In this document: positions 15,948 to 24,994 of the stretch, one piece after another
How the letters are laid out: every line of letters starts with the position of its first letter
Numbering within the stretch: the first letter of the stretch is position 1
Assembly (NCBI GenBank): GCA_937902985.1
Contig: CALFNG010000383.1
Span: forward strand, 1-40,811
Source: an uncultured Myxococcales bacterium
Lineage (GTDB): Bacteria > Myxococcota_A > Polyangia > Polyangiales > Polyangiaceae
Direction of reading: 5' to 3'
Length of the DNA stretch: 40,811 bases
Program-made: the position numbers and the translations under genes
The notes under the pieces: model-generated
The model's database searches: none
What the model was told of the DNA's origin: nothing
The model's input: the letters and a program-made list of their open reading frames with translations, nothing else

Positions 15948-17792
15948 TCACGGACATTCGGTCGCGTCGGGTACGTCGATGCCGACGGCGCGCATCAGGC
16001 GAAGCGCATTCGAGCTCTGCACGATCCCGGGGCGAAGGACGTAGTCGAAGGTCATGACGTCGCCTTGGACTTGCTCCTCGAGGTGACCGTTCTCGACCTG
16101 CCCGGGCAGCTCGCGCTCGAGCGCGGTGATTCCGAGGTCGTGGGTCGAGACCGCGCCGAGCGCACCGACGGCCACGAGCTCCCTCACGACGGCGCACGCT
16201 CCGATGATTCGCTCTCGAGAGTTCGTGCCGTGCAGGATCTCGTCGAGCAGATAGAGCACGGGAGCCTCGCGAGATTCGGCCGGGTCCCGCGCGAGATCGA
16301 TGACGCGCTTGAGGCGGCGGAGCTCGGCATAAAAGTGCGAGACGCCGTGCTCCAGGGAGTCTTCGACGCGCATGCTCGTCGCCACGCGGACCGGCCCGAT
16401 CCGCAGCGACGCGGCGCACGCCGGCGCGCCCGCGAACGCGAGGACCGCGTTGGCGCCGATGGCTCTGAGGAGCGTGCTCTTCCCGGACATGTTCGAGCCA
16501 GTCACCACCAGAGCCCGTCCGCGGTCCGGTAGGCGGACGTCGTTGCCCACCCGATGATCGGCGGCGATGAGCGGGTGCCCCAGACCCCGTCCCTCGAAGA
16601 GCGGCTCTTCGGCGAACTCCGGCCAGGCGAACTCAGGGTGCTCGAAGGCAAACCCGCCCAGGCTCGCCAGCGCCTCGGTCTCGGAGAGCCCCTCGAACCA
16701 GATGCGGAGGCGGCGGCCCGCTCGCGCCCGCCATCGCTGGAGCGCGAACGCGCAGTGCACGTCCCACATCAAAACCGGGCCGATGAGGAAGCGAAAGACC
16801 TCGTTCCGGCGCGCGTCGGCGAATCCGACGATGCGCTCGAGTCGCCCGATCTCTTCGCTGGCGCGCTGCCCGTTGCCCTCGAGAGTCGCTCGCAATGACG
16901 CCAGAAGGGGCGCGTCGAACGGCTCGCGCTCGATGGCGGCGAACATGCCCCGCCAGCGAGTGACCGCTGACTCTTTTGCCGAGACCGCATCGAGCATCGG
17001 GGCGAAGCGGCCGCCCGTGACGATGCCGAGAGTGATGGCGGCCACGCAGATTCCGGTGATCGCGCCGCCCGAAAGACCGAGCGAACTCCCCGTGGTCAGG
17101 AGGGCTACGACGAGCGTCGGCTGTACCCACGCAAGTGCCTGAAGAAACCTGGAGGTCCGGTCGGTCTCGCTTCCTTCTGCCCACGCGATGAGCCCCGACG
17201 GGTCAGGCTTGTCGTCGCCGAGGACCGCGCCGGCCGAGGCCAGCCCTTCGCGGAACGCGAACCGGGCGGCGAGATCGCGCACGGCCGCCTGCCGGGCGAG
17301 GGTGTCGTGTGGCCAGCGGCCGCGGCTTTCGAGCGAAAGGAACGCAGCGAGCCGTTCTCCCCCGAAGCGGGTCTCGGTTGCGTCGACGAGCTGCATCAGC
17401 GACGCACGACCAAAGACGTCGAGATCGCTAACGAAAGGATGGTCGGGCGATCGAAACCGGACGCTCTCGGCCGAAAGGGCGTCCCAATCCAGAGCTAGCC
17501 GTGCGAGCCCCCGCGAATGAAACCGCTGTCCCGCTTTGGCGCGTTCGGCCGCATCGTGCACGCGCGCGTGAACGACGACCAAGAACACGAAGGCCAGAGC
17601 CAGGAGCCCCAGAGCGGCCCAGGCCCAGCGTTCCAGCCCGCCCCACACGATGCCGCCAATGAGGCCGACGACGACGGCCGCCAAAGCCAGGCGAGCGACC
17701 CCGAGCGCTCGCGACCGAGCGTCGAGAACGGCGAGCGAACGGCCGTGCCTCGCGAGACCCTCTTCATAAGTGGCGCGCGCCTGCACGCGCAC
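15948..17792 (-). CDS. Membrane-anchored MutS domain V-like ATPase
   Basis: 614 residues. An N-terminal hydrophobic pair (LALAAVVVGLIGGIVWGG, WAALGLLALAFVFLVVVHA) and another pair near residues 220-265 indicate membrane anchoring. The C-terminal quarter is a MutS-type ATPase: Walker A TGSNMSGKSTLLRAIG, then SMRVEDSLEHGVSHFYAELRRLK, Walker B LYLLDEILHGTNSRER, and STHDLGI. It lacks the mismatch-recognition domain, so it is not MutS proper. Such membrane MutS-like proteins are widespread in Bacteroidota and myxobacteria, with unknown role. GTG 17792 is 15 bases after the small winged-helix gene, so they form a likely operon. Confidence 0.88.
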   Translation of the reverse strand: MRVQARATYEEGLARHGRSLAVLDARSRALGVARLALAAVVVGLIGGIVWGGLERWAWAALGLLALAFVFLVVVHARVHDAAERAKAGQRFHSRGLARLALDWDALSAESVRFRSPDHPFVSDLDVFGRASLMQLVDATETRFGGERLAAFLSLESRGRWPHDTLARQAAVRDLAARFAFREGLASAGAVLGDDKPDPSGLIAWAEGSETDRTSRFLQALAWVQPTLVVALLTTGSSLGLSGGAITGICVAAITLGIVTGGRFAPMLDAVSAKESAVTRWRGMFAAIEREPFDAPLLASLRATLEGNGQRASEEIGRLERIVGFADARRNEVFRFLIGPVLMWDVHCAFALQRWRARAGRRLRIWFEGLSETEALASLGGFAFEHPEFAWPEFAEEPLFEGRGLGHPLIAADHRVGNDVRLPDRGRALVVTGSNMSGKSTLLRAIGANAVLAFAGAPACAASLRIGPVRVATSMRVEDSLEHGVSHFYAELRRLKRVIDLARDPAESREAPVLYLLDEILHGTNSRERIIGACAVVRELVAVGALGAVSTHDLGITALERELPGQVENGHLEEQVQGDVMTFDYVLRPGIVQSSNALRLMRAVGIDVPDATECP

Positions 17793-17807
17793 GTCGATAT
17801 CACGCGC

Positions 17808-18077
17808 TCAGGCTGCGCGGTGGGCCCGCTGCACGGGACGTGAGGCCTGGGCAGGTTTCGGAAGCAACGCAAGGGCGAGCGCGAGACCGCCCATCGTGAG
17901 CCGGGGCGGCCCGTGCGGGCGTCGTTCGACCAACCCCTGACCGTCGAGACGGCGGAGCGCCGCCCGCACGGCGTCGCGAGCTTTGCCCACCCGGAGCGCT
18001 ATTTCGGCCTCGCCCGCGCCTTGTCGCCGTCGCGCAAGCCGCAACATCGCCCGCAGGACCATCGCGTCGAAGTTCAT
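17808..18077 (-). CDS. Small winged-helix DNA-binding protein
   Basis: 89 residues. The pattern LRLARRRQGAGEAEIALRVGKARDAVRAALRRLDGQGLVERR fits a helix-turn-helix followed by a wing (GPPRLTMGG), like MarR/PadR-type minimal domains. The tail is Ala/Arg-rich. It immediately precedes the MutS-like gene. An 8-base palindrome GGACGTCC (18104-18111) lies about 27 bases upstream of the ATG and could be its own operator. Family assignment is by pattern only. Confidence 0.62.
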   Translation of the reverse strand: MNFDAMVLRAMLRLARRRQGAGEAEIALRVGKARDAVRAALRRLDGQGLVERRPHGPPRLTMGGLALALALLPKPAQASRPVQRAHRAA

Positions 18078-18139
18078 GAGGCGACCCTAACCGTATACTG
18101 AACGGACGTCCAGAACGGCGCGCTCTTTTTTCGGGCTGA

Positions 18140-18772
18140 TCAGGCAGCTTCGTCGGCGCTGCCCAGGGCCTCGAGTAGCCGGTCGAGCGCCCCCTCGACC
18201 TCTCCCGCGAGCTTCCGCGGAACGGACCGCGTCTCGGAGAGGAGATCGCGAAGTCGCTTCGCAACGTTCTTCAGGCCGGCGACCTCCCTCGCCTGCCGCT
18301 GCTCCTCATCGATCGGAAAGACCACGCTCCCGAACGCACGCACGACGGTCGCGGCAGGCGCCGCATCATCGAGCACCCTCCGGCGTATTTCTTCGACCGT
18401 CCCCTTCGGGGCGCCCTCGCTGGCCTCCGCCCGTCGAAGGAAGTCGACCGCCTGGTAGCTTGGTATCGGATCGCGAAGGGCGTCGCGTTCGAGCACTCCG
18501 GGGGCCCGACGCTTGAGGAACGTGTACGAGCCCGTGAGTTTGTCGGCCGTCTCCTGCCGGATCCGGAGCTCGCCCTTGGCGTAGGCCTCGAACGAGTCGT
18601 AGCCCCAGTTCTTCCAGCCCCCGCTCCGCTTGACCGCGGTCAGCCCTTCGGCAAGTTCGATCCAGCTTGCCTTGAAGCGCCGCGCGCGTGCGAGCAGCTC
18701 GGCGCGTTCAGGGTCGTCCGCGTGGGAGCGCTCGGCATCGGCCAGCGCAGCGTCCGTCTTCGTGCGGTGCAT
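18140..18772 (-). CDS. Conserved hypothetical protein, helical, myxobacterial type
   Basis: 210 residues, highly charged, with no signal peptide or membrane segment. The central region reads RRFKASWIELAEGLTAVKR, WKNWGYDSFEAYAKGEL, RQETADKLTGSYTFLKRRAP, then IPSYQAVDFLRRAE and a coiled-coil-like C-terminus (GLKNVAKRLRDLLSET). I recognise this arrangement as a conserved myxobacterial family without known function; this is recall, not a search. The SFEAYAKGELRIRQETA part could be a helix-turn-helix, so a nucleic-acid-binding role is possible. It lies 62 bases upstream of the winged-helix gene. Confidence 0.75.
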   Translation of the reverse strand: MHRTKTDAALADAERSHADDPERAELLARARRFKASWIELAEGLTAVKRSGGWKNWGYDSFEAYAKGELRIRQETADKLTGSYTFLKRRAPGVLERDALRDPIPSYQAVDFLRRAEASEGAPKGTVEEIRRRVLDDAAPAATVVRAFGSVVFPIDEEQRQAREVAGLKNVAKRLRDLLSETRSVPRKLAGEVEGALDRLLEALGSADEAA

Positions 18773-18833
18773 GGGATGGATTTACGAACGTTGGGCGGTC
18801 CGAAACAAGAGTCGCTTGTAAGCTGGCCGCCCC

Positions 18834-19589
18834 ATGCGCGTTTTCCGGTTCATGCCGTCGTCGTCTTCGCTCTTCCTGTCGTCTCTCGTCATCATCTCCG
18901 GGGCCCTTGCGTGCGGCAGCGGAAACCCGAGCCGACCCGAGCCAGAGGCCCCTTTCCGGCCACCGGAACCCCCGCCGAGCGCCTTGCCCGTCGCCAGCGC
19001 CACCGCGCCCGGGCCGACGGCGACGCCCGGTCACCTGCCCGCGGCGTGCGCGGATGCCGCTTCGACCGTCTGCGCGCCGCCCGGCGAGTTCGTCGAGCGC
19101 CTGTGCGCGAAGCCCCTGCAAGACGTCGCGCTCGCCCTCTTTGCGAAAGAGACCCCCTTCACTCGCCTCTACCTGAAGGGCAAGTTCGACGAACTCGGCT
19201 TCGACGAAGAAGTGCTCGCGCTTAGATTTCACGGTCCGCAGAAGGGCGGGATGGTCGTGGGCAGCGGCAACGGCACCTACGACCTCCTGCGCTGGGACGG
19301 GACGTGTTCGCGGGGCGTCGAGGCGGAGATGATCGGCCGCACGCGGCCGGGCCGCCCCCGCAGCGCGCACGTCCAGTGGCACCGAATCGGCTCGACCTAT
19401 CAAGACGCGCTCATTGCCGGCAGCGACGCGGTGAAGCGCGCCCACGCGAGGCGCGGGAAGGAGTGTCAAGGCGCGATGAGCGGCGACGTCTCCCGGGCCT
19501 GCGAGGGGGCTGACGAAGCGCTCGCCGATGCCGTGGTCGACTTCGTCCGGACACACGGCGGACTACCTGAGCCAGGCACTATCCCCTAG
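18834..19589 (+). CDS. Putative lipoprotein of unknown function
   Basis: 251 residues from ATG 18834. A signal peptide (SLFLSSLVIISGALA) ends in a lipobox Cys (GALAC), followed by a Pro-rich linker (PRPEPEAPFRPPEPPPSALP). The mature domain of about 190 residues contains cysteines (CADAASTVCAPP, ERLCAKP, DGTCSRG, KECQGA, RACEGA) and motifs FTRLYLKGKFDELGFDEEVLAL and RPRSAHVQWHRIGSTYQDALIAGS. No enzymatic motif recognised. It diverges from the hypothetical gene at 18140-18772, leaving a 61-base shared promoter region. Confidence 0.75.
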   Translation: MRVFRFMPSSSSLFLSSLVIISGALACGSGNPSRPEPEAPFRPPEPPPSALPVASATAPGPTATPGHLPAACADAASTVCAPPGEFVERLCAKPLQDVALALFAKETPFTRLYLKGKFDELGFDEEVLALRFHGPQKGGMVVGSGNGTYDLLRWDGTCSRGVEAEMIGRTRPGRPRSAHVQWHRIGSTYQDALIAGSDAVKRAHARRGKECQGAMSGDVSRACEGADEALADAVVDFVRTHGGLPEPGTIP

Positions 19590-19740
19590 AGCCCCTCAGG
19601 GCGTGACTCCAAAGTCATACTATGGAGCACCCCGGGGATCGGCTAAGACGTCAGAAAGCAGGGTCAAATCGCTTGAATTGCTGTCGATTCGAAGGCTGGG
19701 GTCGTTCGTGGGTCGACGATTGCTAAGCACCCTGAGCTGG
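19590..19740. other. Atypical junction upstream of truncated gene
   Basis: About 150 bases of visibly lower GC and different texture from the flanking coding DNA (for example GGGTCAAATCGCTTGAATTG at 19662-19681). It contains two overlapping small inverted repeats that cannot form together: TGACT-CCAA-AGTCA and CTCCA ... TGGAG (about 19604-19626). It sits exactly where the next gene loses its N-terminal coding part, which suggests an insertion/deletion scar or a mobile-element remnant. No transposase coding is visible. Confidence 0.45.
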
Positions 19741-20433
19741 TTCTCCCCGTACGTCGCGACCAACTGGTTCCACGTCAACTCGCGGTTCGTCCCGTTCCTC
19801 TGGCTCGCGGCGCTCGCCCGGCTCCCTGATCGGCTGCCGCGGCGCGCGCTCGCGTTCCTCGGCGTCTGCGCGCTGTCGTATGCCGCGGGAATGGGCGCCG
19901 ACTACCTGCGGCTACGGCGCGACTGGTCGAGGTTCACCGCCGGCATCAGCGCGGTGCCCGAAGGGGCGCGGCTCTTGCCGCTGATCTTCAAGAGCAAGGA
20001 GACGAGTGAGAACACGCGGGCCCTGCTCCACGCCTGGGGCTTCTACGTGGTCGAGAAGCTGACGAGCGCCCCGCTCCTCTTCGCTCACTCGCGCAGCTTC
20101 CCCGTGATGTACAGGACGCCGCCGGATCCGCAGTTCAATCACCTCGTGCTCGAGAGCTTCGCCCCGACCATGGCATCGCCGGACTGGGGATGCGGAATCC
20201 TGCGGTCGGGAGGCGTGGTGACCGACGACTGCGATGCCGCGTGGCGGGGCCGCTGGGCCGACTTCTGGCGAAAGGCCGAGCCCAAGTTCGATCATGTCCT
20301 CATGTGGAGCGCGCCGCGCGACGTCATCGCGCAGGTGCCGTCGCGATACCGCGTGGCCTTCCAGCGCGACGAGGTCACGATCTTCGAGCGCGTCGACGGC
20401 ATGCCGAACTCGGCGTCAGCGTCACGGCAATAG
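19708..20433 (+). pseudogene. 5'-truncated membrane protein (C-terminal fragment)
   Basis: Convincing protein sequence begins only near 19735 (LSTLSWFSPYVATNWFHVNSR), continues through one or two hydrophobic segments (FVPFLWLAALARLP, ALAFLGVCALSYAAGMG), and then a soluble domain (AVPEGARLLPLIFKSKETSENTRALLHAWGFY, PLLFAHSRSFPVMYR, FAPTMASPDWGCG). This looks like the last 230 residues of a larger multi-pass myxobacterial membrane protein, in the style of GT-C glycosyltransferases, whose N-terminal helices are missing. GTG 19708 is the nearest possible start, and no clear ribosome site precedes it. It could still be expressed as a fragment. The last 12 bases overlap the convergent gene. Confidence 0.6.
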
Positions 20434-21213
20434 GCGGAGCTCGACGTCGATCCGCCTTCCGGGGCCGCCGTTCGGCGGAAGCGCGAAGAAGGCGCTTCCG
20501 AGGTCGCCGGAGAAGCTGCCGCCGCTCAGCGCGAAGACGTCGCCGTGCAGCCCGTCGTGCACGTTGTCGTGGCCGACGCGCGAGGTGATGCGGATCCGCG
20601 TGACGGCTCCGTGTGCGGTGAAGGCCCTCCGCGTGCCCAGCAGGGCGAGGCTGCGGTCGATCCCGCGGCGGAGCGCGATCGACGGCGAGCCGCCGATCGT
20701 GCTGCGAAGCAGGTGCCCATCGTCGTCGAGCACGAGGGTCAGGTCCGCCGAGCTCGTCGACCCGAAGGGAACCGTGGGCCAGACGGGATCGGCGCTCGCG
20801 GCCTGAGGGAAGGCACGCGTGAACGTGGTGGCGAGGTCGGACGCGAACCTAACGCCCACGGCGCCGAACAGCGCCGGATGAGCCGCCGCCACGGCCGACG
20901 CGTTGGACGCGGAGGCGGGCTCGATGCTGCGAGGCACAGCTCCCGACCCCGGCGAAGGCGGCGTCGGCGCGGCGGGGCCCGCGGGAGTCGCCGGCGTCGC
21001 CGCCGCAGCGGCCAGCTCCTCGCTCTCTTCGGGCGCCGGGGGAGCCGGTTCGACATCCAACGTCTCGCCGGCAAGACCCTGGGACGAGGGCTCGAACGTC
21101 TGCCTGCGCTCGGGTTCGCGCGCGTGTAGCGCCCGGAAGACGCCCGCGTGCACCCCGACGCTCAGGGCGACGAAGAGGGGTAGGGGGAGCGCTGGCGAGC
21201 GTGTTCGCTTCAC
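20422..21213 (-). CDS. TonB-like single-pass periplasmic protein
   Basis: 263 residues from GTG 21213. A short basic N-terminus (VKRTRSP) leads into one membrane helix (LPLPLFVALSVGVHAGVF; the SVGVHA pattern is typical of TonB-like proteins). Then comes a long Pro/Ala/Glu linker and a C-terminal beta/alpha domain (LTLVLDDDGHLLRSTIGGSPSIALRRGIDRSLALLG, ITRIRITSRV-like). The architecture fits an energy-transducer or TonB/TolA-like protein, but the C-terminal domain is not a clear TonB_C match. Divergent from malQ with only 52 bases between starts. Confidence 0.62.
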   Translation of the reverse strand: MKRTRSPALPLPLFVALSVGVHAGVFRALHAREPERRQTFEPSSQGLAGETLDVEPAPPAPEESEELAAAAATPATPAGPAAPTPPSPGSGAVPRSIEPASASNASAVAAAHPALFGAVGVRFASDLATTFTRAFPQAASADPVWPTVPFGSTSSADLTLVLDDDGHLLRSTIGGSPSIALRRGIDRSLALLGTRRAFTAHGAVTRIRITSRVGHDNVHDGLHGDVFALSGGSFSGDLGSAFFALPPNGGPGRRIDVELRLLP

Positions 21214-21265
21214 CCGGCTATTTTGGCATCCTCTTGAGCGGGGCGCTCGAGTAGACGTATGGGCC

Positions 21266-22828
21266 ATGCGTCGACAGGCTGGCGTCGTTCTGCCGCTCTT
21301 CGCGATCCGAACGCGCGACGACTGGGGAATCGGTCAGCTGACCGCTCTACCGGCGTGCGCCGCGTGGATCCGCCAGGGCGGTCAACGCCTCTTGCAAGTG
21401 CTTCCGCCGCACACGCTCTCGTCGGGAGAGACGAGCCCCTACGGCGCTCTCACCGCGTTCGGGCTCGATCCGATCTACGCGGACATCGGGGCGATCGAGG
21501 ACCTCGACGCGGCGAGAATCGACGATGCCCTCGGGTCCGACGGCAAGGCCGCGCTCGCCCGGGCGCGGGCAGCCGAGCTGGTCGACTACGACACGGTCCG
21601 CGATCTCAAGATGCGCGCCTTCGCGGTCGCCTTCACCCGCTTCGTTCGCCAGGACTGGGAGCATGATACGCCCCGCGCGAAGCGGCTCGCCGAGTTCATG
21701 CGGAGCGAGCGCGGCTGGCTCGACGACCTCGCACTCTACGAGGCGCTGCGCGCATCGCACGCCGGCTGGGGCTGGGCGAGCTGGCCCGAAGACGAGCGCG
21801 ACCGCGCCCCCGTCGCGCTGGCCGGTGCGCGCAAAGACCACGACCTCTATTTCCTCGAGATCGCGTACGTCCAGTGGACCTTGAGCTCTCAGTGGGAGGA
21901 CGCCCACGATCGAATGCGAGAGCTCGGCGTCGAGCTGATGGGCGACTTGCCCTTCGTCGTGGGGAGCGAGAGCGCCGACGTGTGGTCGCATACCGCGCAG
22001 TTTCAAATTCAGCTCTCGCTCGGGGCGCCGCCCGACGATTTCTCCGCCGACGGGCAAGACTGGGGACTCCCTCCGTACGACTGGCTCGCGATGGAGAGCG
22101 ACGATCTCGCGTGGGTCCGGATGCGCGCCCGCCACGCGGCCCGCCTCTACGACCGCTTCCGCCTCGATCACGTGGTCGGCTACTTCCGGCAGTGGGTCCG
22201 GCGCAGAGACGGCGTCGACCGCGGTCGCTTCGACCCGGCCGGCACTCAGGGGCAGCGCGCGCGGGGATGCCGCGTCCTCGGCGTGATGCTCGACGAGCTG
22301 TCGCGCGCGGCGGAGCCGATCGCCGGGCCTCGGATCATCGCCGAGGACCTCGGCGTCATTCCGCCGTTCGTGCGCGAGTCGATGCGGGAGCTCGGGATGC
22401 CGGGCTATCGCGTCTTGCCCTGGGAGAAGGACGCGACCGGGTTCCGCGACCCGAAGGCCTTTCCGAGCGAGAGCGTCGCTTCGTGGAGCACCCACGACAC
22501 GGCACCGATCGACGCCTGGTGGCCGGAGCTGCCGGAGTATGACCGGGTGCCGCTCGCCCGCCGTGCCGGCGTCGCCGCGGGGCTCGAAGACGACCCGGAG
22601 CGATCGATCGGACTCATCGGAGACCTTTACCGAGCAAGATCCGGCCTCGCGCTCGTTCTCGCCCAGGAGCTCCTCGGGTTGAAGGATCGCATCAACACAC
22701 CCGGGACCGTCGGGCCTCAGAACTGGCGATGGCGCCTCCCCAGGCCGATCGAAGACCTCGCGGAAGACGCCGCGGTCGTGGCGCGCATGAACGCGATCCG
22801 GGTCGCCGCGCGCGAGTCGGGGCGCTGA
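21266..22828 (+). CDS. malQ: 4-alpha-glucanotransferase (amylomaltase, GH77)
   Basis: 520 residues. It transfers alpha-1,4-glucan chains between maltodextrins in the cytosol. GH77 landmarks appear in order: SPYGALTAFGLDPIYADI, LMGDLPFVVGSESADVWSH, GQDWGLPPYDW, nucleophile Asp in YDRFRLDHVVGYFRQW, acid Glu in IIAEDLGVIPP, and STHDTAPI, with a C-terminal NTPGTVGPQNWRWRLP. ATG 21266 starts directly at the N-terminal (RQAGVVLPLFAIRTRDDWGIG). Upstream extension of the frame is antisense to the TonB-like gene. Stop and next start overlap as TGATG (22826-22830), so it is translationally coupled to glgX. Confidence 0.96.
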   Translation: MRRQAGVVLPLFAIRTRDDWGIGQLTALPACAAWIRQGGQRLLQVLPPHTLSSGETSPYGALTAFGLDPIYADIGAIEDLDAARIDDALGSDGKAALARARAAELVDYDTVRDLKMRAFAVAFTRFVRQDWEHDTPRAKRLAEFMRSERGWLDDLALYEALRASHAGWGWASWPEDERDRAPVALAGARKDHDLYFLEIAYVQWTLSSQWEDAHDRMRELGVELMGDLPFVVGSESADVWSHTAQFQIQLSLGAPPDDFSADGQDWGLPPYDWLAMESDDLAWVRMRARHAARLYDRFRLDHVVGYFRQWVRRRDGVDRGRFDPAGTQGQRARGCRVLGVMLDELSRAAEPIAGPRIIAEDLGVIPPFVRESMRELGMPGYRVLPWEKDATGFRDPKAFPSESVASWSTHDTAPIDAWWPELPEYDRVPLARRAGVAAGLEDDPERSIGLIGDLYRARSGLALVLAQELLGLKDRINTPGTVGPQNWRWRLPRPIEDLAEDAAVVARMNAIRVAARESGR

Positions 22829-24942
22829 TGTCGCCGACGTCGAACCCGCCGGCGCTCGAGGCCGGGAAGCCGGCCCCGCTCGGCGCCACGTGGGACGGAC
22901 GCGGCGTCAACTTCGCGCTCTTCAGCCAGCACGCGGTCGCGGTCGAGCTCTGCATGTTCGACGACGCGGGGGTCGAGAGGCGCATCGAGGTCCCGTGTCG
23001 TACCCGACACGTCTGGCACGTCTACGTGCCCGGCGTCGGACCGGGCCAGCGCTACGGGTGGCGCGTCGACGGACCGTACGCACCTGACCTCGGGCATCGC
23101 TTCAACAGGAACAAACTCCTCGTCGATCCCTATGCCCGCGCCGTCGACGGCGAGCTCGACACGAGAGGTCCCGTGTACGCCTTTCCGCGCGACCGGGCCC
23201 TCGACGATCGCATCTTCGATCCGCGCGACGACGCGGGCTCGAAGCCGAAATCGGTCGTCGTCGACGATCGGTTCGACTGGGGCGACGACCGCCCGCCGCA
23301 CGTGCCGTGGGACGAGACCGTCGTCTACGAGATGCACGTGAAGGGCTTCACCAAGCAACATCCCGCAGTGCCGGAGGCGCTCCGCGGCACCTACCTGGGC
23401 CTTGCGTCGGCTCCCGCCATCGAACACCTGCTCTCGCTGGGCGTCACGACCGTGAAGCTGATGCCCGTTCACGCGCGCGCGAACGAACCAGCGCTGGTCG
23501 CGCGAGGACTGACGAACTACTGGGGCTACAATACCCTCGCGTTCTTCGCGCCGGACGAGCGGTTCGCGAGCCGCCGCGGCGACGCGCGCGGCGAGTTCCG
23601 ACAGATGATCAAGCAGCTGCACGCCGCCGGGATCGAGGTCGTTCTCGACGTGGTTTACAACCACACGTGCGAGGGCGATCGCTTCGGCCCGACGGCGAAC
23701 TTTCGGGGCATCGACGACCTGATCTATTACCGCCACGAAGCGCGTGCCGCCGGCGTGTATCTGGACACCACCGGCTGCGGGAACACGGTCGACGCGTCTC
23801 AACCGCAGGTGCTCAAGCTGGTCACGGACAGCTTGCGATACTGGGCGACCGAGATGCACGTGGACGGCTTCCGCTTCGACCTCGCTCCGGCTCTGGCTCG
23901 CGACGGTAGCGGCTCCTTCGATCGCCGGAGTGTCTTCGTTGCTGCGCTCCACCAGGATCCCGTCTTGTCGAAGGTAAAACTCATCGCCGAGCCCTGGGAC
24001 CTCGGACCCGAGGGCTATCGGCTCGGGGACTTTCCCGTGCTCTGGACCGAGTACAACGACCGCTTCCGCGACACCGTTCGGCACTTCTGGCGCGGCGAGC
24101 GCAAGGTCGTTGCCGATCTCGGCTACCGGTTGACGGGCTCGAACGACATCTTCGGCGGAGCCCACCGGCCCCCTCAGGCGAGCTTGAACTTCGTGACGGT
24201 GCACGACGGATTCACGCTCCGCGATCTCGTCAGCTACGAATCGAGGCACAACGAGGCGAACGGGGAGGGGAACTCCGACGGGGGACCCGAGGGCTCGAGC
24301 CAGAACCTCGGCGTCGAAGGCGAGACGACCGACGCCACCGTGGTCGCGCGGCGGCAAACGATCGCACGGAGCCTGATGGCGACCATGTTCGTGTCCCAAG
24401 GGGTGCCGATGCTCGAGATGGGCGACGAGCTATGGCGCACGCAGCGTGGGAACAGCAACGCCTACTGTCACGACTCGGAGCTCACGTGGGTCGATTGGCG
24501 CGTCACCGCGGCGAGCGCCGCGATGCTCGCCGCGACGAGAGAGCTCATCGCCCTGCGAAGGCGGCTCGGGGGCCTGCGCCAGCGCGAGTTCCTGAACGGG
24601 GTTCGGGTCGAAGAGGGCCTCAAGGACATCACGTGGCTGCGGACCGACGGCACCGAGATGCAGCTCGCAGACTGGAAGGAGCCGCGGCGCGCCACGTTGG
24701 CGTTCCGTCTCCAGGGGCATCCGGCCGTGGTCGTGATGATGAACGCCGAGCCGGCGCCGGTGACATTCGCACCCGGCGATCCCATGGGCACATCGAGCTG
24801 GCGAGTCGCGTTCGATTCGAGCGAGCCGGGCGTTCGAGCGCGCGGGGCCGAGGGCCCCGCCGGGAGCGCGGGGGCTGTGGCAAGCGTCGAGGTCGCCGCG
24901 GGCGCGCTTGTCGTGCTCGTTTCGGAAGAGCGACGCGCGTAA
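22828..24942 (+). CDS. glgX: Glycogen debranching enzyme GlgX (isoamylase type, GH13)
   Basis: 704 residues. An N-terminal CBM48 domain (APLGATWDGRGVNFALFSQHAVAVELCMFD) precedes a GH13 barrel: LDVVYNHTCEGD (region I), DGFRFDLAPAL (nucleophile Asp), LIAEPWDLGPEGY (acid Glu), FVTVHDGFTLRDL (third Asp). ETVVYEMHVKGFT and GNSNAYCHDSELTWVDW are typical of GlgX/TreX. It hydrolyses alpha-1,6 branches in limit dextrins; with MalQ it recycles short glucans from glycogen breakdown. Followed after 14 bases by a hairpin, then the Amt gene. Confidence 0.95.
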   Translation: MSPTSNPPALEAGKPAPLGATWDGRGVNFALFSQHAVAVELCMFDDAGVERRIEVPCRTRHVWHVYVPGVGPGQRYGWRVDGPYAPDLGHRFNRNKLLVDPYARAVDGELDTRGPVYAFPRDRALDDRIFDPRDDAGSKPKSVVVDDRFDWGDDRPPHVPWDETVVYEMHVKGFTKQHPAVPEALRGTYLGLASAPAIEHLLSLGVTTVKLMPVHARANEPALVARGLTNYWGYNTLAFFAPDERFASRRGDARGEFRQMIKQLHAAGIEVVLDVVYNHTCEGDRFGPTANFRGIDDLIYYRHEARAAGVYLDTTGCGNTVDASQPQVLKLVTDSLRYWATEMHVDGFRFDLAPALARDGSGSFDRRSVFVAALHQDPVLSKVKLIAEPWDLGPEGYRLGDFPVLWTEYNDRFRDTVRHFWRGERKVVADLGYRLTGSNDIFGGAHRPPQASLNFVTVHDGFTLRDLVSYESRHNEANGEGNSDGGPEGSSQNLGVEGETTDATVVARRQTIARSLMATMFVSQGVPMLEMGDELWRTQRGNSNAYCHDSELTWVDWRVTAASAAMLAATRELIALRRRLGGLRQREFLNGVRVEEGLKDITWLRTDGTEMQLADWKEPRRATLAFRLQGHPAVVVMMNAEPAPVTFAPGDPMGTSSWRVAFDSSEPGVRARGAEGPAGSAGAVASVEVAAGALVVLVSEERRA

Positions 24943-24956
24943 ACCTGCTCGAAGCG

Positions 24957-24978
24957 AGCCCGAAACAGACTTCGGGCT
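24957..24978 (+). terminator. Hairpin between glgX and amt
   Basis: AGCCCGAA (24957-24964) and TTCGGGCT (24971-24978) are perfect complements with a 6-base loop. The stem follows the glgX stop and is not followed by a T-run, so it may be a weak terminator, attenuator or processing site that separates malQ-glgX from amt expression. Confidence 0.5.
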
Positions 24979-24994
24979 AGTGCCGACGGGAGGG

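Noticed and set aside
18121-18131. T-rich run (six T) as a plus-strand terminator
   Set aside because: No plus-strand gene ends here; on the minus strand, where the flanking genes run, it is an A-run.
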